A stretch of DNA of 64,000 nucleotides from contig JAADJZ010000011.1 in assembly GCA_011032825.1 (NCBI GenBank), positions 806,001-870,000 of the forward strand, read 5' to 3'. Below are positions 43,352-52,590 of the stretch, piece by piece. Numbering within the stretch: the stretch's first letter is position 1; the number at the start of each line of letters is the position of its first letter. Below the pieces are notes generated by a model. The model was given only the letters and a program-made list of their open reading frames with translations, searched no databases and had not been told where the DNA came from. The DNA is from Massariosphaeria phaeospora. Lineage: Eukaryota; Ascomycota; Dothideomycetes; Pleosporales. A program made the position numbers and the translations under genes.

Positions 43352-44220
43352 TTATCGGGCCATGATGATCTGCTGAATATTTGCTAGTGATGGGTCTTCT
43401 TCAAGCCACTTTCCCTCAGCGCCATCCTGGGTTCGGAGGGTGTTCTCGACGTGGACGTCTGTGATGCAAATGAGTTCCTATAGTAGTGATTGATCAGTAA
43501 AGGTCCGAGAGATCAAAGCATAAGTAGTGAGCAATGATTGGAGTAGATAGAGGATGCAAAAACATACCATTCTTAGTGTGCTATCAGTCGATTGTAATGC
43601 GTTCACATGACTAGCGTTCGGCTTCTGGCCCCGGAGGATTGAGTTTCTTGTATTCATCCATCGTAGACCTGCATGGGCCCTCAGGTACGCTCTTTGGCAC
43701 TGAAAGCGGCGCGCTGCAGCATCAGTAATGATCCTATTTTCTGACGTCAGCCTGGATCCACCAGATCTTCTCTCATCCCAACATCAGATAGTGCTATTGT
43801 AACTGCCATCGTAGCTAATAGGATGAAAATGAAAGAGGAATGACATACGCCCTGAGTTGCTGCTTCTCACATTCAGCATCTCCACCTGGTGCTGATGTGC
43901 TGGCAGCGAAGGGGGTCTCAAGAGTGGTCTGCGCTTCGCTCGCACATTGTCGGAGTAGAGAATAACCCTCGAGGTAGTACTCCTCTGCTGTGGGTGAGGT
44001 GCGCAGTTGGCTGAGGTAGTGTTGCAGGTTTCGGAAGTCGGTCATGATCTCCGCAATGCGCATGGCGCGGGCGTCGTTCACTGGGAGAGACAGAGTGTTA
44101 GCAAATAGGCTTACATCAACCCGAACACGCATAAGCGTCTATGTGGAGAAAAGGTTGTTGTAGAGTGGTGATGATAGACTGGAGGGTGGGAGTAGAGGGA
44201 GCCTTACGACCGTCGGACAT
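43352..44220 (-). CDS. Hypothetical protein, four exons
   Basis: Four minus-strand exons, 44220-44208, 44080-43849, 43733-43568 and 43477-43352, give 178 aa. The introns (127, 115 and 90 nt) have GTAAGG/GTATGT donors, CTGAC or CTGAT branch sites and CAG/TAG acceptors. All phases agree and the frame stays open to TAA at 43352-43354. The first exon is only 13 nt (MSDG plus one base). The product is helical with no signal peptide: AMRIAEIMTDFRNLQHYLSQ, then a Cys/Gln-rich middle, and CITDVHVENTL near the end. No family recognised. The consistent splicing over four exons is the main evidence. Confidence 0.65.
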
Positions 44221-45265
44221 ATTTGCAAGACTTTCTCGGAGTAATGGCCGGAGGGTCACAGATATAATGTAGACCGGGTGACTGGAGAGTGAACTGTCGT
44301 GAGGCTTGACTGTTGTGGTGGTGGTGATGGCGGTGGCGGACCGTTAAATATCAACCAACAGTTCATGAAGACGCTGCTCTACCAGGCATGGAGGCTTGAT
44401 AGTCAGGGCTACTCCCGCCGCCATTGCTTGCCGAGATCCACATTTGGGCCGTGAGCAGCACTCCCCAGCTGGCACGGCTGCACCCCTTTCAGCATCGCAA
44501 GGGATAGTAAGGGGTCACGATAAGGTGTGAGAGTAGCATTGAGTAGAAGACTTGACAGAGAGAAACGGGGCAGAAAACGCACAAGCATACCAGCTACTGT
44601 TTGGACTGTACCATCACAGCTGGAGTCGACGCTGCAAGCACGCTGTGCTGGACCCGCCAATGGGCTCAGCTTCAACTTCGAGCGCCACATCACCTGATAG
44701 GCCTAGCGCCGCGGCCCATCCGGCAAGGCTCAGGGCCACGCTGCGGTGAGGTGGCTTATGGCGGGACGTGATTGGCTAGAGAGTATAATTAGTCCTCGCG
44801 TGCAGCTGCTGAGAGTGAGCGAACAGAGGTGCGTCTGTAAGGAACTGAGTAATTCCACAACGCTCCGCGAGCCACCGAAACTGCTGTCGGAGAGTCAGCC
44901 ACAGTAGCCGGGCTGTGCTCTAGGGCTGGCGGCGGCCAATCAGATGATGTCGAGACACTGTGCCTGAACACGTTGCGGAGCGGTGCAGCTGGCCTGAGGA
45001 ACGACGGCTGTCATTGAAGTGAGCTAGTGGTGTATACAAACCAATGTGCATCGGCTGAACGTCCCAGGGCCCTGAGTCTGTTTTCCGATGCCAGATCACA
45101 ATGCGCTTATGCAGGAGTGCAGACTCTAATCCTTGATATAGCGTGTTGCGGGAGCAACTCTGAAGTGTGAGAGGCCCTCGCTGTTACCTGGGAGCCCGAG
45201 ACAGTCCACCGTGTGTGTCCTTCTCCAGCAAGCGGTCACCTTCCTGGTCCCGTGGCGTCACGCTC
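44221..45265. other. Intergenic, about 1 kb
   Basis: No gene supported between the four-exon gene's start and the end of SCL1. Confidence 0.45.
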
Positions 45266-46313
45266 TCAGTCCTTGTCCGCAATCGCCTGCAGCCGTTCGT
45301 CAATTTCCTCCTCAGTCAACGCCCTGAACTGGGGGTCTGTGCCCTCCTCGCCATCTGCCTTGGGTCCTCCCACGATGCCCACCTCCAGCTCGCCCTTCTT
45401 GAAGTCGACAGAAAGCACCGTGCTCAATGTCGTGATGCCGAGCTCGACCACGTCCTCCCAGCTGCCCTCGGCATGCTCCTTGTTCTTCAGCTTCTTCTCG
45501 AGGAAATTGAGAGCCTCTTGCGTCTTCGGTCCCGATGCAGTGGCCTTGTAGCCGACGTAATAGCCTGCGGGATCGCACTTGTATAGTTGGGGTCCGAATT
45601 CCGAGTCCAGGGAGATGAGCGTGGTGGCCACGCCTAGTGGTCGCATGTAGGCCTGCAGCAAATGTTAGTGCCACCTGAACTTTGTCGTCACCAGCTGGGA
45701 TGGCAGCCTTGCTTACTCGTTGGGTGTAGACTTGGCTGATGTTGGCTATCCTCTTCGCTAGCACATCGCAGGGCATCTCGTATCCAAACTTATAGCGGAA
45801 CTCAGCAGCCTCGCCTCGTGCCCGATTGACGGAGGCCCTGGCATCGGCAATAGATCCGGTCATTACGCAGCCCACCGACGGTGAGAGCTTAAAGACGTAG
45901 GAGACGGACGAGGGCTCGATGAGTTTGTCCTGTACACAGACATCAATAACATTCGCGGCCGCGTGGAGCTTCATGACCTACAGGCACCTTCTTCTGCGAG
46001 AGAACTACTGCGCAGTTCTTGCCCCGCACACCCACTGATGTGATGTTCGCCGCGGTAATCGCCTTGAAAGCATATTCTGCCCATTACCCGCGTCAGTGAG
46101 AGCTCCGTTGCCGCTACGTGAGTCGAGTATGCACAGCGCCACAGCATGGCTGCACGAGGGTAGAGAGCAGCGTACCAACTTGGTATAACCGGCCCTGGTC
46201 GGAGAAGATGGTAATGTGGCGGTCGTAGCCGGCGCTTCCTATGTGGGGGGAGCGCTGTCAGTTTATCAAGCACACAACAAGCTCTCGGGGGACAGGTGCG
46301 ACGAACCAGACAT
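45266..46313 (-). CDS. SCL1: 20S proteasome subunit alpha1 (Scl1/PSMA6)
   Basis: Five minus-strand exons: 46313-46307, 46238-46176, 46076-45982, 45929-45717 and 45652-45266. The introns are 68, 99, 52 and 64 nt and all phases agree, giving 254 aa. The first exon is only 7 nt. The alpha-subunit N-terminal signature is present ([23 protein letters not shown]), followed by [53 protein letters not shown] and [12 protein letters not shown] are diagnostic of the alpha1 (yeast Scl1, human PSMA6) subunit rather than other alpha subunits. It forms part of the outer ring of the 20S core and is non-catalytic. It is divergent from the WKF-domain gene. Confidence 0.95.
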
Positions 46314-46642
46314 GACGGCGGCGTGTATATAGGCGGCGAGGGAGTTTTCAGCTTCGGCGGGCGCACCAGGAAATTAGTCGTAAGCTCGTGCGGCGTCGGG
46401 CGGCGATAGATGAGGGTCGCTGGCGTCGGTGTTGCTGTACGCGTTCCTTCGCAGCCTGGGTTCTGGAGCTGTCGCACCTGCCGCTCGGACCTGGCCGGTG
46501 AAGATCAGGTGGAGATCGCCCGTGGCCCGTGCGCGCCGTCCGCCCAAAATTCTGCGCTGCTGCCTCCCATTCGACCTTTTGATACTGACAAACGCTGCTG
46601 GCGAGCTGATCCGGGGCTGCGCGATGCACAGAGGGCCAAAGC
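46314..46642. promoter_or_regulatory. Divergent promoter SCL1 / WKF gene
   Basis: 329 bp between two divergent starts. GC-rich with no TATA box; I did not see a PACE (GGTGGCAAA) element. Confidence 0.4.
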
Positions 46643-48391
46643 ATGAACTCCACAACGACCATTTCCCACTTCGACATGGACCAAGCCAGCAGCAGGATTC
46701 CTGCCTGGAGGAAACTGGGCCTGAAGCTCGACCACCACAGCCAATCCGGGGACGCCGAAGCCACGCTCAATGGTACTCAGGGCGGCGAGAATCAGCCTGG
46801 AGGAGACTCTGGCGAGGCAATTGCAAAACTCCGCGTCGAACTGAGTCCCAGGCCGACTGGGAATCCCATATCCTCGACGCTTGGCAAGCGGAAATCTCTG
46901 GACGGGCCAGCTGAACGCCAGTCACCCAAGAAGAGCAGAAAAATCGAGAAACAGAACAAGGTCGACGAGACAACCAGAGACCCTCCCGTAGATATTGCAG
47001 CTGTTGCAAAAGATAAAAATGCTGGGAGTGATGCATCCCGTCCGAAGGGGGATTCCAATTACCGCCAAAAGAAGAAGGGCCAAATCAAGTCTCGTTCACC
47101 GACGATTGCTTCGTCCCCTAGTCAAGGCAACCGCGAGTCTAAGCGGACCACTCGCAAGGAACCAAGGGAGCCCACCCACAAACAATCCTTAGTGCACTCT
47201 CTATCACCAACTGAAACGGACTCAACGAACGAAGGGTTAACTTTACTTGTGTCTACAGAAACTGAAGTGCCCGAGCCACCAAGTTTTTTCACACCCCCAA
47301 AATCTAAGAAGAGTAACACTCCTGCAAACACCACACAAGAAGGTTCTCCACCTACGGGTCGACGGAAGTCGGTCGCCTTTACGCCAGACACCAAGACCGC
47401 TGACGGTAATAGCGCCTCAAATCTGTTCAAGAAGTGGGTAGTGGAACAAAAGACTGCAGGAGCAGATTCGGACTTCTCTCCAGCAGCCGTGGCACAGTTT
47501 ACTCCGCCACCCAAGGTGCATCCTGCCAACACAGTTGCAGCTCCACTAGCATCAGGCGAGTCTCCCAACCCTGGGTCCGGAAAAGGCAAGAAAAAAGATC
47601 CATCAGTTTATCTAGCCTATCTTTCTCAGTACCATACCAACCGCAGCCTCTGGAAGTTCAACAAAGCAAAACAAAACGACGTCCTCGACAACGCTCTGAA
47701 TATATTTCGCATCCCAGAACAGTATACGGACGCTCTGCTTGAATATATACGAGGCCTCAAAGGAGAGGGCGTCGTTGGACGCTTGGAGAAGACGTGGAAT
47801 CAAGCGCTACATGAACTTAGTCTTGCTGAGGCCCAAAGTGATCCTGAAGACATGAGCACTATGGATGATCCCAAAGTTCGCAAGGCCGCTCAAGAGGAGG
47901 CTCTCCAAGAACGTCTCACCAAAGAGAAGAAACGCAGACGGCTGGAGGGAGACATTGAGGGTCTTGATGGTCACCCTTACCCAGAAGGCTATATACGACG
48001 ATTGAAACGCCGTCGAGCCGAAGCTTTGCTTAGCGCACTCAATATAAGAATTCCTAGCCAGCCCTCTACCGTTACTAGCGCAGCGACATCAGGCATATCT
48101 CGCAAGCCTCTGCAGCTGAAAAAGTCAAGAACTGGGAACGGGGAAAATGCGGATAGCAGCGACGGGTCTAGTGACAGCAGCAGTAGCAGCAGTGAAGATC
48201 CAAGCTCCTCAGAGTCAGAATCGGAAGAAAACGGTGACAATTCTAGCTCAGGTTCTTCCAGTTCTAGTGGTAGTGAAGAATCAAGTGCGGATGACGGCAG
48301 CGGCTCAGGGGAAGAGAATAAGACAAGCACAAGCTCCGACGCTGGAAGCAGTAGTGGTGAGGAGGAATCCGAAGATAGTGAAAGCGAATAA
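46643..48391 (+). CDS. WKF-domain nucleolar-type protein
   Basis: Single-exon protein of 582 aa. The WKF domain lies around residues 320-385 and includes the diagnostic SLWKFNKAKQNDVLDNALNI and YTDALLEYIRGL. The first ~310 residues are disordered, rich in Ser/Lys/Pro, with basic clusters (SPKKSRK, KKKGQIK). A charged helix with KKRRRLEGD and RRLKRRRAE follows the domain. The last ~70 residues are a Ser/Glu/Asp low-complexity tail, typical of nucleolar phosphoproteins and CK2 targets. Human C7orf50 belongs to the family; a role in ribosome biogenesis is likely but inferred. Confidence 0.82.
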   Translation: MNSTTTISHFDMDQASSRIPAWRKLGLKLDHHSQSGDAEATLNGTQGGENQPGGDSGEAIAKLRVELSPRPTGNPISSTLGKRKSLDGPAERQSPKKSRKIEKQNKVDETTRDPPVDIAAVAKDKNAGSDASRPKGDSNYRQKKKGQIKSRSPTIASSPSQGNRESKRTTRKEPREPTHKQSLVHSLSPTETDSTNEGLTLLVSTETEVPEPPSFFTPPKSKKSNTPANTTQEGSPPTGRRKSVAFTPDTKTADGNSASNLFKKWVVEQKTAGADSDFSPAAVAQFTPPPKVHPANTVAAPLASGESPNPGSGKGKKKDPSVYLAYLSQYHTNRSLWKFNKAKQNDVLDNALNIFRIPEQYTDALLEYIRGLKGEGVVGRLEKTWNQALHELSLAEAQSDPEDMSTMDDPKVRKAAQEEALQERLTKEKKRRRLEGDIEGLDGHPYPEGYIRRLKRRRAEALLSALNIRIPSQPSTVTSAATSGISRKPLQLKKSRTGNGENADSSDGSSDSSSSSSEDPSSSESESEENGDNSSSGSSSSSGSEESSADDGSGSGEENKTSTSSDAGSSSGEEESEDSESE

Positions 48392-48591
48392 CCAGTTGGA
48401 CAACTGATATATGGGATATCAGAGAAAATAGCCATGCAAGAGCTGGATCTTGTCTCATTTAGAAAACTAGTCTCAATGTAGTTAGCTTGTGGATCTGTGC
48501 TTTTACCCCTCTCGAAGGTCCTCGCCCCACACTTGAGCATCACCACACCTGTTATATCCTCGATTGAAAGGCTAAAATATTTACGAGCATA

Positions 48592-49860
48592 ATGTTGATC
48601 TTTCTTCCTACGGAACTCGTTGAAGAGATTGCTTCTTACCTCGATATCGCGTCCATCCGTTTTCTTCGTGTAGTGCACTCGTCACTCGATCAGAAATTGC
48701 TGCGTCATTTCAAAGAACGCTTCTTCCGCAAACTGACAATAAGATGGAACTTGGAAGATTTGGAAAAACTCGTTGGGGTTGTATCGCATCCACACCTTGG
48801 AACGGCACTCCAGCACCTTGTGATTGATGCTACACCTCACTACGCTATGCGACTCTGGAAGATCCGAACTAGGATAGTCACTCGTGACACTGTTGAACAA
48901 AACATGGATTTTCGGAGTCCCCATCACTCTGAATACGCCGAGATCAAAGAAAGAGGCGAAGAAGCAGCCAGGTTCTGGAACGAAACTCGTCATGATCAGA
49001 AAACCCTGACAACTCTGTTCGGAAAAATGCATGTTCTGCAATCCATAACATTCTCCTATGACGGTATGGATAGAAGTCATGGGAAGTTCGGCCGCCGGTA
49101 CTGCGAGACCAGTCAGAACGAGATGAGCCTTCCTTTCGTGTCCACCATGGCCGCGATTGCTACATCTGGCATCGTTGTTCGACAAATCCTAGTCCATGAG
49201 GAGAAAGGATACGGAGCAGTCAGCATAGGACGGATCGAATCACTCTCACCTCTTCTCTCCAAGTTCAGCGCCGTGCTCCAAAACTTGACTATTCTCAAGC
49301 TCGACCTTCGAGATTGGAGAACGCCCGACGAAGGATTCGAGCCACCGATAGGAAGAGCACCTTTCATAGTTCGGTTCCTATCCAAGTGCACGGCTTTACA
49401 CGCGTTGCGGCTATCTGCCTATAGTAACTTCGAACCCGAGTTGTTCGCTGAGATAGCGAAGCACTGTTCCTACCCGTTCTTGGAAAGTTGTGAGTTGGAG
49501 CTCTTCGAGATTCGGGCTTTGTGTGATCTTTTCAAATTCCTCGATCCAGCAAAAACTCGATTGCGAACGCTCTCGCTGAGTTGCATTAAGTCGCACGACG
49601 TGCGTACCAAGTGGCCTGACGTGTTGCGTCGTATTGCTTTGGACTACACGCTCAGCAACCTTACCTTGAAGAATAATTTCGACATGATTGGATGTAGAAT
49701 CGGGTTCGGTGACATTGGCTACGAAAGTTCAATCACCTTGCAGAGCCCTGGTTTACAGTCTGCGCTTCTACAATACACCGACCAGCTTCACCTCACGACC
49801 TTTGGACCTCCCTGGCGTAACGCGGCGGTGGCTTATCCGTTCATTGGACTGGGGGCATGA
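48592..49860 (+). CDS. F-box-like protein
   Basis: Single-exon protein of 422 aa. The N-terminus LPTELVEEIASYLDIASIRFLRVVH is a recognisable F-box-like motif that would bind Skp1. The rest is a helical/beta mixture without signal peptide or membrane segments and shows faint Leu-rich periodicity (SALRLSAYSNFEPELF-like segments after residue 260), consistent with a divergent substrate-binding domain. It is probably an SCF ubiquitin ligase adaptor; the target is unknown. Such genes are numerous and fast-evolving in filamentous ascomycetes. Confidence 0.7.
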   Translation: MLIFLPTELVEEIASYLDIASIRFLRVVHSSLDQKLLRHFKERFFRKLTIRWNLEDLEKLVGVVSHPHLGTALQHLVIDATPHYAMRLWKIRTRIVTRDTVEQNMDFRSPHHSEYAEIKERGEEAARFWNETRHDQKTLTTLFGKMHVLQSITFSYDGMDRSHGKFGRRYCETSQNEMSLPFVSTMAAIATSGIVVRQILVHEEKGYGAVSIGRIESLSPLLSKFSAVLQNLTILKLDLRDWRTPDEGFEPPIGRAPFIVRFLSKCTALHALRLSAYSNFEPELFAEIAKHCSYPFLESCELELFEIRALCDLFKFLDPAKTRLRTLSLSCIKSHDVRTKWPDVLRRIALDYTLSNLTLKNNFDMIGCRIGFGDIGYESSITLQSPGLQSALLQYTDQLHLTTFGPPWRNAAVAYPFIGLGA

Positions 49861-50640
49861 TGGACGTACACTGTTCATTGTATTTGGGATGGGGGATACT
49901 GGATCATGTGTTACAGAACGACATAGCTTCTGAGGCTAAACGCTAGCAGAAATAGGCTTAACGATGTGTGCGATCAACCCCTATTTTTTGTATTTTGCCA
50001 ATCGGAACGGAAGTGGGCAGGTTGAAAGTATGTGTTGCCTGTGCGCGAAACTCTCGCACGACGGCGGACCCACGGTACGGGCAAAATAAGTGGCCATGCT
50101 TGGAAGGTTTCGACCAAAAGGCAATGATAGGGCTGAACCTGGCTGTACAGTACCACCACAAGCCCAAAGGCTCTTGGAACGGAGGCAATGGTAGGTTGCA
50201 ATGTATTGTGATGGGTTGAGATGGTTTTGAGATGCCAGAGGTGCTCGATCAAGCGCACTGTGGGACTCAAAGGTTGGTGTTATAGGCCCAATATTCCAAC
50301 ACCAAACAAATGAGACTCGTAGCTACCAAACAAATGAGACTCGTCGTTACCCAACAAATGAGACTCTGTCTCTAAAAAAAACTTTCTTGGTTGGTCGTAA
50401 TCAGCTACGGAATTTATGGTCCCAACACCCAACACCCAACACTGCGGGACACGCATAGCGGCAGCTAGCCAGGGAGCCAGAGATCAGACCTGTTGAAAGA
50501 ACATTGATTAGTTCTGAGGACGCCGAGTCGTCATTCTTGAGTTCTCAAAGTACTTAACGTTGGTTCCTTGATCATTTCGAGTTTATACTCAGACGCGCTT
50601 CTTACTTGCACAATCTATTCATTCCTCTCTCTCTCTCACG
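49861..50640. other. Intergenic with 24-bp repeat
   Basis: 780 bp upstream of the secreted-protein gene. A three-unit tandem repeat at 50302-50373 is listed separately. A CT-rich tract (50624-50638) directly precedes the next ATG, as in many fungal promoters. Confidence 0.5.
50302..50373. repeat. 24-bp tandem repeat x3
   Basis: Units of CCAAACAAATGAGACTCG plus six variable bases, at 50302, 50326 and 50350. The shared core is AACAAATGAGACTC. It lies about 270-340 bp before the ATG of a secreted-protein gene. Confidence 0.85.
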
Positions 50641-51685
50641 ATGGACCTACCAACGAGAATGTCGATTCTGTGCGGAATTGCTCTTCTGCTAGCCTGCACG
50701 TCCGTTCAGGCTTTCGCCATTCACCTTACGTGTAGAGGACTCTTCGTTGACGACAAGAATGTAGAGTGTATGATTCCTGAGATGATGCAAGAGCTAGCAT
50801 CGGCGTTGACACTAGCATCGGTCTCAATAACGAAACCTGCCGCCCCCGCCTCCGACAATACAAAAGAACTACTTTTTGCTAGAGATGATGGTGGAGTTGT
50901 CTCAGGTACATCCTCCCATGTTAAGTGTGTGTCATAGAACATATGCTGAGTTATCAACTAGGCCTTTACCGTAGTGTTCTGAATAAATATGTTTGGACCG
51001 AGACTGAATACGACGACGATGTTTTTCACTGCAACGACAACTTTATCGTTCCTGCGACACGCAACGCTGGAAATGAATGGATCGATAGAATTACGAATTG
51101 GAATTTCTTAGGGCCCCCTCACACAGGCGATGGGAGAAACAAAAAACACTTCTGTGGTCCTGAAGACGTTGTGAAGATGGTAGCTTATGGTGAAGATTAT
51201 CCTAACCCTTCTGGCCTCCCACCGCCTAAAGGTGTGAAGATTATCCTTTGCAACCTGGTAACGCGACAAGACTTCCGTGGTACTTTGAACGAGATGCAGG
51301 GGCGCGGCGAGCTGGCCAACGGGGCGCATATTCAGCGAGACTTAATGGACAGATTGCCGTACATGATGGGGACTCTTCATGCGCTGGTTCATGCGGCTTT
51401 GCCGGAGGCTGGTAAGAACTCTTTCTGTATGCTAGCTACTGACTAACTGATCTTTTTCATTCACAGTGCTCCCGGTCGGGAAAGAACATATGCTTTGGGG
51501 CATTTACACATTACGCCGTTACGATCTGATCAACACCCCTTCGCTTATGGCTTACGCTTTCGGTACGTCAACATCCTGGTTTTTTTGTCTCACTGTCTAA
51601 CGCACTAATTCTAGCCGAAAAGATCAAAGAGATGCTGCACCAATATTCGTATTTCAAGGACGGAATCCTGACTAGTCGACTATGA
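50641..51685 (+). CDS. Secreted protein resembling a degenerate M35-type metalloprotease
   Basis: Four exons, 50641-50905, 50962-51411, 51467-51562 and 51615-51685, with 52-56 nt introns and consistent phase, give 293 aa. A signal peptide is clear (hydrophobic stretch to residue ~25, VQAFA). The mature protein has several Cys. Near residues 225-235 it has GTLHALVHAAL, followed about 25 residues later by LWGIYTLRRYDL and NTPSLMAYAFAEKI. In fungal M35/lysine-specific metallo-endopeptidases the same order is HExxH, YG...L, then NA(D)SYxxFA. Here the zinc-motif Glu is Ala, so catalysis is probably lost. The family link is inferred from motif order and is moderate only. Confidence 0.6.
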
Positions 51686-52590
51686 GATTGCGCTCCGCAA
51701 AACAAACCAGCCACTATCTCACGCTGAAAAAAGTTCGCGGAACTTTTCATGAGGGCCGCTCTCCTTAATCTCAACCAGCGGGTGTACCTAGAAACCCCTA
51801 CAATATTCTTATGTAACATATATATGGTTTGCTTTAACTTCGGTACTTCCTGTCGAGCAAACAGTGACCCCGCCTCTTACGGAAACGGAATCTCTGGAAC
51901 TAAAGAGATAATCCGCGCGCCTCCAAACGATCGCTCAACGTAACAATATTACTATAGAAAGCTACAATTCTATACAGAGCGTTCAGCCTTAGTTAGTTCC
52001 GGAGATCCTGTTTCCGCAAGAGCCCTGCGATGATGCAGCCAAGGCGGAAGTTTTGGTGGCCTCCGGGATTGTGTCGCCAAACGATCGGGCCGGGTCCTTA
52101 CCGCGAATGGTTAGCGTAAGTACTAGCAGTTTGGCGACTTCTGTCTCGCAGCCTCGTCTCGTCTCGTCCTAACAACAAACTAATCCTCACCTTCTTCGCG
52201 TTAGCCACCGAACGGTGCAGGGTGTTCTTCATCGTCCGTTACGGACACCTGCTTCTGAGAGCGATCTAAAAGGCAGGGACGGCTTGCCATTCGCCGCCGG
52301 TACGCACCGTTGCTCAGCCCACCCCTCGCCGGTTCGGACGCTTTCGACGTCATTGCTTCGCGCACACTCACACACCAAACCTTGGTCTTGATTTCTTCGG
52401 CGCTCGTATACGATTATACGATAGTTGTATTTCCCTAGGCGAAGGCCTCCGTGCCTACCTCTTTAGGAGGTACACGTTCATCGCCAAGGTAGCCTCTGCC
52501 GTGGGGCATCAAAGTCCACCGTCTGCCCTGTCGCTTCGAGGCCTTTATCTTGTCTTTTGGAGACGACCAAATGTTCTTGGCCTATGAACG
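51686..52590. other. Intergenic, 905 bp
   Basis: No gene seen. ATG codons at 52571 and 52582 upstream of the chosen start of the next gene are in other frames; the frame from 52582 is open for only 24 codons. Confidence 0.4.
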
